DNA of 64,000 nt from Halococcus sediminicola. GTDB lineage: Archaea; Halobacteriota; Halobacteria; Halobacteriales; Halococcaceae. The notes under the pieces were generated by a model that saw nothing but the letters and a program-made list of their open reading frames with translations, did no database searches and was not told where the DNA came from. Shown here piece by piece: positions 38,306 through 46,134 of this stretch (the first letter of the stretch is position 1; every line of letters starts with the position of its first letter). Where the stretch lies: positions 124,001 to 188,000 of the forward strand of contig NZ_BBMP01000006.1 of the NCBI RefSeq assembly GCF_000755245.1, written 5' to 3'. The position numbers were made by a program, and so were the translations under genes.

Positions 38306-39928
38306 TCAGTCGTCTTCCGTAGCCCCTGTATCGGACGGACTCTGGCTGCCCGAGCGGCTGCTCGTTCCGAACAATACCGTTTCCTCTCGCAGCAGGAGAT
38401 TGCCGTACTGCTGGCGGAAGGACTTCGTCAGCCCAATGACGGTCACGAGACCGAGGATGGCGATCGGGAGCGCGGTGATGGCGGCCGCCGACTGGAAGGC
38501 GTTCGCCTTGCCGATGAGGATGAGCACCGCCGCGACCGCACCCAGCAAGACGGCCCAGAAGACGCGGCTGATCGACGAGGGACTCTCCTTGCCGCCCGTG
38601 GTCAACATCGCCAGCGCGAGCGACGACGAGTCAGCCGACGTGACGAAGAACGTCACCACGAGGACGACGAACCCGACGAGCAGCAGCGACCCGAGCGGCA
38701 GCGCGCTGTAGAGCACGTAGCCCGAGACGGACTCGCCGAGGCGGTTGATGGGACCGAGCATGTTCGCCCGCCCGGTGTGCTGGAGCCACGTGCCGGCGGT
38801 GCCGAGGATCAGGAACCACGGCACCGACGCCAGCGCCATCGCGCCGGTGCCCGTGAAGGCGACCTCACGGACGCTGCGCCCGCGCGAGATGCGCGCGATG
38901 AATAGCCCGACGAAGGGCGACCACGCCAGCGGCCACGCCCAGAAGAAGACCGTCCAACTGTTGGCCCACGCGTTGTTGTTCGCCGTATCGAGAAAGAGGC
39001 TCATGCTGAAGAAGTCGGTGATGACGCCGCTCATCGCGTTGACCGACGTCTGGAGGATGAATACGGTCGGGCCGACGATGAGCGTGGCGACCATCAACAC
39101 GAAGAAGAGCACCATGTTGAAGTCGGACAGCCGACGGATGCCCTTGTCGACGCCGAGCAACAGCGAGACGGTAAAGAGCACCGTCATCCCGGTGATGACG
39201 AGTATCGTCCCCGTGCTGCCGAGGTCGATACCCCACTGATAATCGAGTCCGGTGAGGAACTGTCGGCCGATGAACCCGAGCGATGTCGCCACGCCGCCGA
39301 GCGTCGCGAACACCGCCAGCACGTCGACGAGCGTCGCCCAGTTGCTGTCCTTGATGCTGTCGGCACCGATAAAGGGCGTCAGAATCGACGAGACGCGCAG
39401 CGGCGCGCCGTGGTTGTAGACGTAGTAGCCGATGCCGATACCGAAGAGGGTGAAGCCGACGTACTGGGTGAACATCCAGTGAAAGGCCGAATACTGCACC
39501 GCGATCGGTATCGCGGCCGCCGACGCGTCGGCGACCCCGCCGTACAGCGGCGGGACGCTGCCGTAGTGCAGGAGTGCCTCGGTCGGCCCCCAGAAGGCGG
39601 TGCCAGCCGCGAGCCCCGCCGAGTAGAGCATTGCGAAATACGAGAAGTAGCTGTACTCCGGCGACTCGTCGCCGAACGTGAGATTTCCCCACGGCCCGAC
39701 GATGAGGAAGCCGAGGAAGATCAGGAAAAACAGCATGACGACGAGGTAGCCCCAGTTGAAGTTGTCGAGCACGAGCGCCTGCAACCCGCTAACGGCCCCG
39801 ACGAACGTGTCGGGGGCCACTAAAAACAGCACGATGAACAACACCGCGAGGCCCGCGCCGAAGGTGAACACTATCGGGTCGACTTCGTCGCGGAACTCCT
39901 CGACCATCCCCATCTCGGCGTCGCTCAC
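38306..39928 (-). CDS. BCCT family (betaine/choline/carnitine or ectoine) transporter
   Basis: A 540-residue transporter with 12 predicted helices. The family signature is in the region VFFWAWPLAWSPFVGLFIARISRGRSVREV, and helix 4 includes YSAFHWMFTQY. BCCT proteins import quaternary amines or ectoine with Na+ or H+, often for osmoprotection. It starts at a GTG that overlaps the stop of a 57-codon ORF. The downstream-facing RidA, aminotransferase and ectoine-hydrolase-like genes suggest that the imported compound can also be catabolised. Confidence 0.9.
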   Translation of the reverse strand: MSDAEMGMVEEFRDEVDPIVFTFGAGLAVLFIVLFLVAPDTFVGAVSGLQALVLDNFNWGYLVVMLFFLIFLGFLIVGPWGNLTFGDESPEYSYFSYFAMLYSAGLAAGTAFWGPTEALLHYGSVPPLYGGVADASAAAIPIAVQYSAFHWMFTQYVGFTLFGIGIGYYVYNHGAPLRVSSILTPFIGADSIKDSNWATLVDVLAVFATLGGVATSLGFIGRQFLTGLDYQWGIDLGSTGTILVITGMTVLFTVSLLLGVDKGIRRLSDFNMVLFFVLMVATLIVGPTVFILQTSVNAMSGVITDFFSMSLFLDTANNNAWANSWTVFFWAWPLAWSPFVGLFIARISRGRSVREVAFTGTGAMALASVPWFLILGTAGTWLQHTGRANMLGPINRLGESVSGYVLYSALPLGSLLLVGFVVLVVTFFVTSADSSSLALAMLTTGGKESPSSISRVFWAVLLGAVAAVLILIGKANAFQSAAAITALPIAILGLVTVIGLTKSFRQQYGNLLLREETVLFGTSSRSGSQSPSDTGATEDD

Positions 39929-40098
39929 GGTGTCTCACGCCCCGTTTCGGAACCGACGGTTTCCGGATGGCGCTTCCCCGGTCGTCTCGGTTCCGTCCGA
40001 CCCCGAGGTGAGCGTGTGTCCGACCCGCTCGGGTCGGTCCCGTATCCGAGGTTCGATTCGATGCTGCCGCCGAACAGTGTGCCGATGTACCGTGTCAT
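39925..40098 (-). CDS. 57-residue ORF coupled to the BCCT gene
   Basis: A short ORF starting ATG at 40098 (MTRYIGTLFGGSIESNLGYG) and ending GSETGRETP, with a TGA overlapping the GTG start of the BCCT transporter by 3 nt in the arrangement GTGA. The N-terminus is mildly hydrophobic, the rest basic and disordered. The GTG start of the transporter with no Shine-Dalgarno suggests that translation is coupled to this ORF. Its own function is unknown. Confidence 0.45.
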   Translation of the reverse strand: MTRYIGTLFGGSIESNLGYGTDPSGSDTRSPRGRTEPRRPGKRHPETVGSETGRETP

Positions 40099-40257
40099 TT
40101 GCGTCCCTCTATCACTCCATCGGGAAAGACCCTGTTAAATCTTGCGGGAATTCGTACCCGGTGTAAACGGTTCGTGTTAATCACGCGGTCCGTGCCGTCG
40201 CGGTTCACATTATCGGAGAAATCGTCGTCCGCCGTCGGAGAGGAGTGCGTTCGGTGC

Positions 40258-40641
40258 TTATCGGTCGCCGAGAAACGCGATGCCATCCATCTCGACGGCG
40301 ACGTCGCCCGGCAAGCGGGAGACCTCGACGCAGACGCGAGCCGGCGGTGTCGCGCCAAAGCGTGCTCCGTAGGCGTCGTTCATCGCGTCGTAGTCGTCGA
40401 GGTCGGTGAGATAGACGGTCACTTTCACGAGGTCGGCAAGCGACCCGCCCGCGGCCGCGACGGTGCGCTCGACGTTTTCGAGGGCCTGCTCGGTCTGCGC
40501 TTCAACAGCGCCCGCGACCTCCTCGCCAGCAGAATCGACCGGGCCGTAACCCGACACGTATAGTGTGTCACCGGCGCTGACGGCCTGCGAGTAGGGGTTG
40601 TCGTTGCGCGGCGCGTCGTCGGTGACGATGCGTTCGGGCAT
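40258..40641 (-). CDS. ridA: RidA family enamine/imine deaminase
   Basis: A 127-residue RidA (YjgF/YER057c) protein. Conserved positions include the N-terminal APRNDNPYSQAVSAGDTLYVSG, the strand VKVTVYLTDLDDYDAMNDAYG, and the catalytic arginine in PPARVCVEVSRLPGDVAVEMDGIA. It hydrolyses reactive 2-aminoacrylate or other imines produced by PLP enzymes. It is immediately downstream of a class III aminotransferase (2 nt), and probably protects against or processes that enzyme's imine intermediate. Confidence 0.9.
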   Translation of the reverse strand: MPERIVTDDAPRNDNPYSQAVSAGDTLYVSGYGPVDSAGEEVAGAVEAQTEQALENVERTVAAAGGSLADLVKVTVYLTDLDDYDAMNDAYGARFGATPPARVCVEVSRLPGDVAVEMDGIAFLGDR

Positions 40642-40643
40642 CG

Positions 40644-42026
40644 TCAGGCGGTCGGCTGCTCGGCCGTCGTCACGTGGGAGATGGCGTCGGCGACGACGTC
40701 GAGGGCGGTGTCGGCGAGGTCGTCGGTGAGCACCAGCGGCGGCAACAGTCGGAGGACGTTGCCGTGGCGGCCGGCGGTCCAGACGAGGACGCCGTGTTCG
40801 TAGCAGTACTGCTGGATCGCATCCACGAGATCGGAATCGGGATTGCCGTCCCCGTCGACGAACTCCGCACCGACGAACAGTCCTCTCCCTCGGACTTCGC
40901 CGAGATGGCTGTTGCCGTCGGCGATCTCTCGCAGGCGCGCACGGATGTTAGCACCGAGGTCGCGCGCGTGGGCGAGCAGGTCGTGCTGTTGGATGTACTC
41001 GATGGCGCGGCTGCCGGCCCGCATCGCCACGACGTGGCCACGATACGTGCCGGCGTGGTCGCCCGATCCCCACGTATCGAGGTCCTCGCGGTAGATGGTC
41101 GCCGACAGCGGGAAGCCAATCCCTCCAAGAGCCTTCGCGGTGGTCATGATGTCGGGCGTGACGCCCTCGTGCTCGCCGGCCCACCACTCGCCGGTCCGAC
41201 CCATGCCGGCCTGAATCTCGTCGAAGATCAGGGGAAGGTCGTTCTCGTCGGCGATCTCGCGGAGTCCGGCGAGGAATCCCTCCGGTGGGACGACGACGCC
41301 GCCCTCGCCCTGAATCGGCTCGACGAAGATGCCTGCGGGGTTGGCAAGTCCGCCATAGGGGTCCTCGACGATGGCCGTGACCTCTTCAAGTGCGTGTTCG
41401 ACGGCCTCGTCGGGAGCTTTTCCCTGTTCGAACGGGTTCGGGTAGGGGGCGTGTACGACATCGGAAAGCAGCGGCGTGTAGTGCTCCTTCGCCCCGGTGT
41501 TCGAGGTGAGGCTGAGCGCGCCGCTGGTCGCGCCGTGGTAGGCCCCCCGAAAGGCGATGAGACCGTCACCACCGGTGTTGTACTTGGCGAGTTTGATGGC
41601 CGCCTCGATGGCGTCGCTGCCAGTCGGTCCTCCAAAGACGACGCGGTTGTTGCCCTGGAGGTTGCCGGGCGCTATCTCGTCGAGCTTCTCGATGAGTTCG
41701 AGGCGCGCCTCGGTCGGGAAATCAACAGTATGAACCAGTTTGTCGGCCTGTTCGTGGACTGCTTCCAACACATATGGATTGGCATGGCCGACGTTGAGCA
41801 CGCCGATGCCGCCGAACATGTCGATGAAGGTGTTGCCGTCGGCGTCCCGCACCGTCGCGCCCTTGCCCTCATCGAACGCGACGGGGATGTCCTCGGGATA
41901 GGCGACGGCGCTGCTGTCGATTTCGCGCTGCTTGTCGAGCAGTTCCTGCGATTCCGGTCCGGGAACGCTCCCGACGTTCGGTGCATCGTCGAAATGCAAG
42001 TCGCCGATGGGTGGACTATCGACCAT
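40644..42026 (-). CDS. class III aminotransferase (diaminobutyrate/GABA type)
   Basis: A 460-residue PLP-dependent aminotransferase. The phosphate-binding motif is [21 protein letters not shown] (133-153), the Asp of [15 protein letters not shown] (269) and the Schiff-base lysine 298 in [15 protein letters not shown]. The family acts on omega-amino groups (GABA, ornithine, 2,4-diaminobutyrate). It diverges from the ectoine-hydrolase-like gene at 42195, which makes a DoeD-like diaminobutyrate transaminase a reasonable guess. An in-frame GTG lies 4 codons upstream, but the ATG at 42026 has a TATA-like box about 27 nt upstream. It has a close paralogue at 47644. Confidence 0.87.
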   Translation of the reverse strand: MVDSPPIGDLHFDDAPNVGSVPGPESQELLDKQREIDSSAVAYPEDIPVAFDEGKGATVRDADGNTFIDMFGGIGVLNVGHANPYVLEAVHEQADKLVHTVDFPTEARLELIEKLDEIAPGNLQGNNRVVFGGPTGSDAIEAAIKLAKYNTGGDGLIAFRGAYHGATSGALSLTSNTGAKEHYTPLLSDVVHAPYPNPFEQGKAPDEAVEHALEEVTAIVEDPYGGLANPAGIFVEPIQGEGGVVVPPEGFLAGLREIADENDLPLIFDEIQAGMGRTGEWWAGEHEGVTPDIMTTAKALGGIGFPLSATIYREDLDTWGSGDHAGTYRGHVVAMRAGSRAIEYIQQHDLLAHARDLGANIRARLREIADGNSHLGEVRGRGLFVGAEFVDGDGNPDSDLVDAIQQYCYEHGVLVWTAGRHGNVLRLLPPLVLTDDLADTALDVVADAISHVTTAEQPTA

Positions 42027-42110
42027 GAAGGAGGCCACGGCGAACGGACGTAAATAACTTGTCCACAGTTAGTATGGCTGGTATCCACAGAAACCGTATC
42101 CGAGTTGGTG

Positions 42111-42128
42111 GGTAATGGGTCGATTACC
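42111..42128. promoter_or_regulatory. inverted repeat in the aminotransferase/DoeA divergent promoter
   Basis: GGTAAT-gggtcg-ATTACC (6-bp arms) lies in the 168-bp gap between the aminotransferase (minus) and the ectoine-hydrolase-like gene (plus). It is near the middle of the gap, where a regulator could act on both promoters. The plus-strand TATA-like aaatttatga is at about 42155-42164. Confidence 0.35.
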
Positions 42129-42194
42129 GTGAAATCCGTTTCCGACGTACACAAAATTTATGAGGCGATTCGCCGAAGGGCGTGAGAGAGACTC

Positions 42195-43373
42195 ATGCCC
42201 GGTGGTGTATTCGAACGAACGGAGTACGAGCGGCGTATCGAGCGGACGAAAGAGCGCATGCGCGAGCGGGGGCTCGATGCACTGGTGGTGACCGACCCCT
42301 CGAACATGAACTACCTCGCGGGCTACGACGGCTGGTCGTTCTACGTCCCGCAGGCGGTCATCGTCACCCACGAGCGTGACGAACCCGTGTGGGTCGGCCG
42401 CGGCATGGACCAACTCGGGGCGCAGGCGACGACATGGCTCGCCGAGGAAAATATTCACTCGTACAGCGATGATCACGTACACTCGCCGTACGACCTCCAC
42501 CCGATGGATTACGTCGCCGATCTGCTGGCGGACCTTGACGTCGGCGAGGGGAAAATAGGGGTCGAGATGGACGCCTACTACTTCACCGCGAAATCCTACC
42601 AGCGCCTGCGCGAGGGACTTCCCGAAGCGGGTTTCGAGGACACGACGCTACTCGTGAACTGGATTCGCATCTATAAATCGGAAGCCGAACTCGACTACAT
42701 GCGGCAGGCGGCGCGCATCTCCGAAAATGCAATGGAAGCAGGGTTGGATGCGGTCGGCGAGGGCGTGCCCGAGTACGAGGTCGCCGAGACCATCTATTCG
42801 GCGCTCATCGAGGGTACCGAAGAGTACGGCGGTGATTATCCCTCGATCGTTCCCTTGCTTCCCTCGGGCGATCATACGGGAACGCCGCATCTCACGTGGA
42901 CCGACCGACGCTTCGAGGAGGGCGACCCGGTCATCATCGAGCTATCTGGCTGTCGGAATCGCTATCACTCGCCGCTCGCGCGCACGACGTTCGTCGGCGA
43001 CCCACCGGAAAAACTGACTACGACCGCCGAAATCGTCGTCGAGGGCATCGACGCCGCGCTCGACGCCGCCGAACCGGGTGCCACCTGCGAGGAAGTCGAG
43101 AAAGCGTGGCGCGAGGTCATTCAGTCGTACGGCATCGAGAAGGAGGACCGCATCGGCTACTCGATGGGGCTTGGCTACCCGCCCGACTGGGGCGAACACA
43201 CCGCGAGCCTCCGGCCCGGCGACGAAACAGTTTTAGAGGAGGACATGACCTTCCACATGATTCCGGGTATCTGGCAGGACGACGTCGGCGTCGAGATCAG
43301 CGAGACCTTTCACGTGACTGCGACCGGCGCGGAGACGCTCGCCGAGTTCCCCCGGAAGCTGTTCTCGACCTGA
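42195..43373 (+). CDS. doeA: ectoine hydrolase-like M24 family protein (DoeA/EutD)
   Basis: A 392-residue creatinase/aminopeptidase-P-fold protein. The N-terminal domain has the pattern DPSNMNYLAGYDGWSFYVPQ (34-53), and IGVEMDAYYF (121-130) and IVPLLPSGDHTGTPHLTWT (218-236) follow, as I recall them for ectoine hydrolases. In true M24 peptidases two Asp metal ligands lie in the third strand pair. Here that region reads IIELSGCRNRYHSPLART (247-264) with E249 and H258, so the metal site looks altered, as in ectoine hydrolases reported to be metal-independent. The predicted reaction is hydrolysis of ectoine to N-acetyl-2,4-diaminobutyrate. It is divergent from a class III aminotransferase. A plain Xaa-Pro peptidase is less likely. 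Confidence 0.7.
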   Translation: MPGGVFERTEYERRIERTKERMRERGLDALVVTDPSNMNYLAGYDGWSFYVPQAVIVTHERDEPVWVGRGMDQLGAQATTWLAEENIHSYSDDHVHSPYDLHPMDYVADLLADLDVGEGKIGVEMDAYYFTAKSYQRLREGLPEAGFEDTTLLVNWIRIYKSEAELDYMRQAARISENAMEAGLDAVGEGVPEYEVAETIYSALIEGTEEYGGDYPSIVPLLPSGDHTGTPHLTWTDRRFEEGDPVIIELSGCRNRYHSPLARTTFVGDPPEKLTTTAEIVVEGIDAALDAAEPGATCEEVEKAWREVIQSYGIEKEDRIGYSMGLGYPPDWGEHTASLRPGDETVLEEDMTFHMIPGIWQDDVGVEISETFHVTATGAETLAEFPRKLFST

Positions 43374-43480
43374 ACTGCGGTACGCGAACGGCGCTTTCCC
43401 GTCCGTGTCGAGCCGTCGAAATGCAGGTACTGCGTACGATACGAGAATTCGAACCGGATGCGACCGCAGCGGCCCCCGAC

Positions 43481-44983
43481 TTAGTCGTCGGTGTCGTTTT
43501 CGTCGTCCTCGTCGACCGCTCCGTCGCCGTCGTTGTCGACGTCGTCCGAGTTTCCGCTGTCGTGTTCGTCGTTTTCGTCGTAGTGGCCGTCACCGTCATC
43601 GTCGTCTTCGGCGTCGCCGTCGAAATCGTCCGAGCCGTCGTCGCCGTCGTCGGGTTCGTCGTCCTCATCGATGGCTCCATCCCCGTCATCGTCGTCGTTC
43701 GATGGACCGCCATCGCCCTCGTCGTCTTCGTCAACGTGCCCGTCGCCGTCGTCGTCCTCGTCGTTCGCGCCGCGTTCGTCGTCCGGTTCCGGTTCGTCGA
43801 CGGGGACGTCCGCCCAGACGAGCCGGTGGTCGGAGGCGGTACGGACGGCTTCGAGCAGGCCGCGCTCGTCTGTTCTCTCGCTCGGCCAGACGACCGCCGA
43901 GCGCTCGATGCCGAGGTCGGGCGAGGGAAGTACGTAGTCGACCTGTGATTCGAACTCGGCGGTCCAGAACGCAGAGCGCGGTCCGTTCTTCGCCGCGCCG
44001 CCGGGACTCGTCGGGAACGGCGGCGCGATGAACCCGTCGTCGTTCCTGACGAAGTAACTGGTGGCAGCGTTGAGACTCTCCTCGTCGCCGGGCGCAGCGT
44101 TCATGTCTCCCATCAGGACGTACGAGTCGTCCCCGTCGAGACCGCCCTGCCTCCCGCTGTCGTCGTAGGGATACTCGGCACCGGCAGCGTAATCCGCCAG
44201 GAGGCGGATCTCGTCGTGATTGCGCTTGCCGTTGAAGTTCCCTTCGCCGTCGAAGACCGGCGGCGTGGGATGGGCGCTCAAGGCGTGGATGGTTTCGTCG
44301 CCAACCGCAACGGGAACGTCGATGTGGGTCTTCGACGAGAGGCGGAACTCGTCGGCTTCGGCGGCCGAGAGATACATCTCGGTATTCGGGTCCCGTGGAA
44401 GCAGACTGTCGGGCATGTCCTTCCAGAGGAACGTTCTGAACGTGCGGATCGCGTCCCGCTGGATGGGGAATCGGCTGAGAACCGCCAGTCCGTACTGGCC
44501 GGGAAACTCCCCGAACCCGTAGGCGTCGTTGCCGTAGGTGCGATCACCGGGCGTGTCGTCCACCTCGCCATTGTTGTCGAGGTCGAGGTCGCTGGCGACG
44601 CCCGTGTTGGTCTTCGGCATGACTGTTTCTGAGTAGTCGATGCCTCGGAGGTCGGAGCGCTGCGGGACGCTGAGATAGTTGTCGACGAACGCGCGTGCGT
44701 TCGAGGGCGACGACGGGACGTCGTTGACCCGATTCGCCTGACGATTGTTGGTGAGTTCGTTGAGCACCAGTACGTCCGGCCGGACCTCCTGGATGACGCG
44801 CGCCGCGGCGGCCGCCTGCTCGTCGCCGGGCGACTGTACCTGCTCGGTGCGGAGGTCGACCACGTTGTAGGTGGCGAACGTGACGGTTTCCGTGGGTGTT
44901 TCGTTGGCCCCGGCCGTCCCGGTTGCGAGAGCGGCCGTCCCGGCGATCGCGAGGAAATCACGGCGTGTGACAGTTGGTCGCAC
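43481..44983 (-). CDS. exported endonuclease/exonuclease/phosphatase with Asp-rich C-terminal repeats
   Basis: A 500-residue protein. The GTG start gives VRPTVTRRDFLAIAGTAALATG, a Tat signal, and a T-rich box lies about 25 nt before it (45006-45012). The EEP domain shows TFATYNVVDLRTEQ, DVLVLNELTNN, YVLMGDMNAAPGDEESL and TASDHRLVWADVPV, the usual metal and catalytic residues of DNase I-like enzymes. From about residue 405 the chain is almost purely acidic, with units like DDDGDGHVDEDDE and DNDGDGAVDEDDE that are calcium-binding or thrombospondin type 3-like. It probably acts outside the cell on nucleic acid or a phosphodiester. Confidence 0.85.
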   Translation of the reverse strand: MRPTVTRRDFLAIAGTAALATGTAGANETPTETVTFATYNVVDLRTEQVQSPGDEQAAAAARVIQEVRPDVLVLNELTNNRQANRVNDVPSSPSNARAFVDNYLSVPQRSDLRGIDYSETVMPKTNTGVASDLDLDNNGEVDDTPGDRTYGNDAYGFGEFPGQYGLAVLSRFPIQRDAIRTFRTFLWKDMPDSLLPRDPNTEMYLSAAEADEFRLSSKTHIDVPVAVGDETIHALSAHPTPPVFDGEGNFNGKRNHDEIRLLADYAAGAEYPYDDSGRQGGLDGDDSYVLMGDMNAAPGDEESLNAATSYFVRNDDGFIAPPFPTSPGGAAKNGPRSAFWTAEFESQVDYVLPSPDLGIERSAVVWPSERTDERGLLEAVRTASDHRLVWADVPVDEPEPDDERGANDEDDDGDGHVDEDDEGDGGPSNDDDDGDGAIDEDDEPDDGDDGSDDFDGDAEDDDDGDGHYDENDEHDSGNSDDVDNDGDGAVDEDDENDTDD

Positions 44984-45355
44984 GAACTGTCGTCCGACCG
45001 CTAGAGCAAAAAACTGCCGTTGCCGGAGTCTTCCCGACGATCCAGACGCTCCGAACGGACGGAAGATTCTCCTCCGTCGCCCGCTCCCTCTCGGTGCGGT
45101 GAATGTGTCGTTGACACCCGAATCACAGCCACTATCGAATGATTTCGCCCATCTCAGCCTCATCGGGTTCACTTTCACAGTGCTGTTAGCGCCGGCTTAT
45201 CCCGGTCGGTCACGTCCTTCATCGTATGGTAGCAATCGTAGGGACCGAACGTTCGAAGGGACGAAACGCACCGTCCGACTCGTCGATGCACCGAACACGA
45301 CGGCGAGGTGCAGAGACGATCGAAAGCGAGGGTTCTGTGCCCGAATAACCGAACC
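44984..45355. other. intergenic region between the EEP gene and SWIM gene
   Basis: A 372-bp gap with the promoter of the EEP gene (minus, TATA-like at about 45012-45006) at its left edge. I see no conserved ORF on either strand; long open frames here are continuations of frames opposite the EEP gene. The right end holds the start region of the SWIM protein. Confidence 0.35.
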
Positions 45356-45772
45356 ATGAGTACGTCATCCACATACGACGAAGCGCTCGCGACGCGACCG
45401 TTCAAACACGAGATCGACAAGCGGGACCGACGGGCTCTCTCCGAACAGTTGACTGTCATCGAGTACGGTCCCGACATCTACCGAGTCTACAGCGAGGCAG
45501 GACGGGAGTATCTCGTCGACGTCCGAACACCCTCCTGTACCTGCCCGGACTTCATGTATCGGGAGGCCGACTGCAAACACATCCGGCGTGCGCGCATCGA
45601 AGCCGGACAGCGTGACCTCGACTCGCTCGACGGGGAGATTCGGGAGGCGATCGCCAAACTCGACGAGCACATCGCCAACCTCGCGGCCCAGCGTGCCGAA
45701 CTCGTGAGCCTCCAGCGCGATCTCGACCGGCTCAAGAACGGCGCATCCACCTCGCCGAACGCCCGGCAGTGA
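45356..45772 (+). CDS. SWIM zinc finger domain protein
   Basis: A 138-residue protein with a SWIM motif CTCPDFMYREADCKH (CxC...CxH, about residues 60-74) that binds one zinc. The C-terminal 60 residues (RDLDSLDGEIREAIAKLDEHIANLAAQRAELVSLQRDLDRL) form a likely coiled coil. SWIM domains bind DNA or proteins. Haloarchaeal genomes encode many such stand-alone small SWIM proteins with no assigned role. Confidence 0.85.
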   Translation: MSTSSTYDEALATRPFKHEIDKRDRRALSEQLTVIEYGPDIYRVYSEAGREYLVDVRTPSCTCPDFMYREADCKHIRRARIEAGQRDLDSLDGEIREAIAKLDEHIANLAAQRAELVSLQRDLDRLKNGASTSPNARQ

Positions 45773-46134
45773 GTCTATCGTCGGCCAAGATCGGCCAAAT
45801 CTCCATTGGAGCGACCGTGCACTCGAACGAACTGCCACCCGTTCGTGGCGAAGCAGCAACGAATCGGCCCTCATCCCTTCGATTCCCGATGCTACTGCGA
45901 TCTCGGTAGGCCGTTCCGTTGCTCCCGACACGAACTGCTTCGTTCATCTCGGCAAGCTTGCCGCCCAAGAGCTCGAAACTGTCGTTCAAACGCTCTCCGA
46001 CGGTACTGGTCGTGCTATCGGCGAGCGAAAACAACTATACCCGTCCGATTCCTCCCCGACAGCAGAACCGAGCTATGACACGTGTTGACTCGAACTTCGA
46101 CGACCGGCATCCGGTGGGAGTAGTGGCATAAAGC
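45773..46134. other. intergenic region before the permease
   Basis: A 362-bp gap. A TATA-like aactatacc lies at about 46031-46039. Several overlapping short ORFs occur on both strands (for example 45806-46078 and 45919-46131), but none has a convincing start or composition. One open frame contains LGKLAAQELETVVQTL, which could be a fossil coding stretch. I do not call a gene. Confidence 0.35.

Noticed and set aside
42195-43373. Calling the M24 protein an ordinary Xaa-Pro peptidase
   Set aside because: The two metal-binding Asp residues are replaced and the N-terminal signatures fit ectoine hydrolase better, although the peptidase fold is shared.
43405-44031. Arginine-rich open frame opposite the EEP gene's acidic repeats
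   Set aside because: It is the complementary frame of Asp-coding GAC/GAT repeats, so it carries no independent signal.
45806-46131. Overlapping short ORFs between SWIM gene and the permease
   Set aside because: Each lacks a convincing start or promoter and the compositions are atypical; the region is better described as intergenic.
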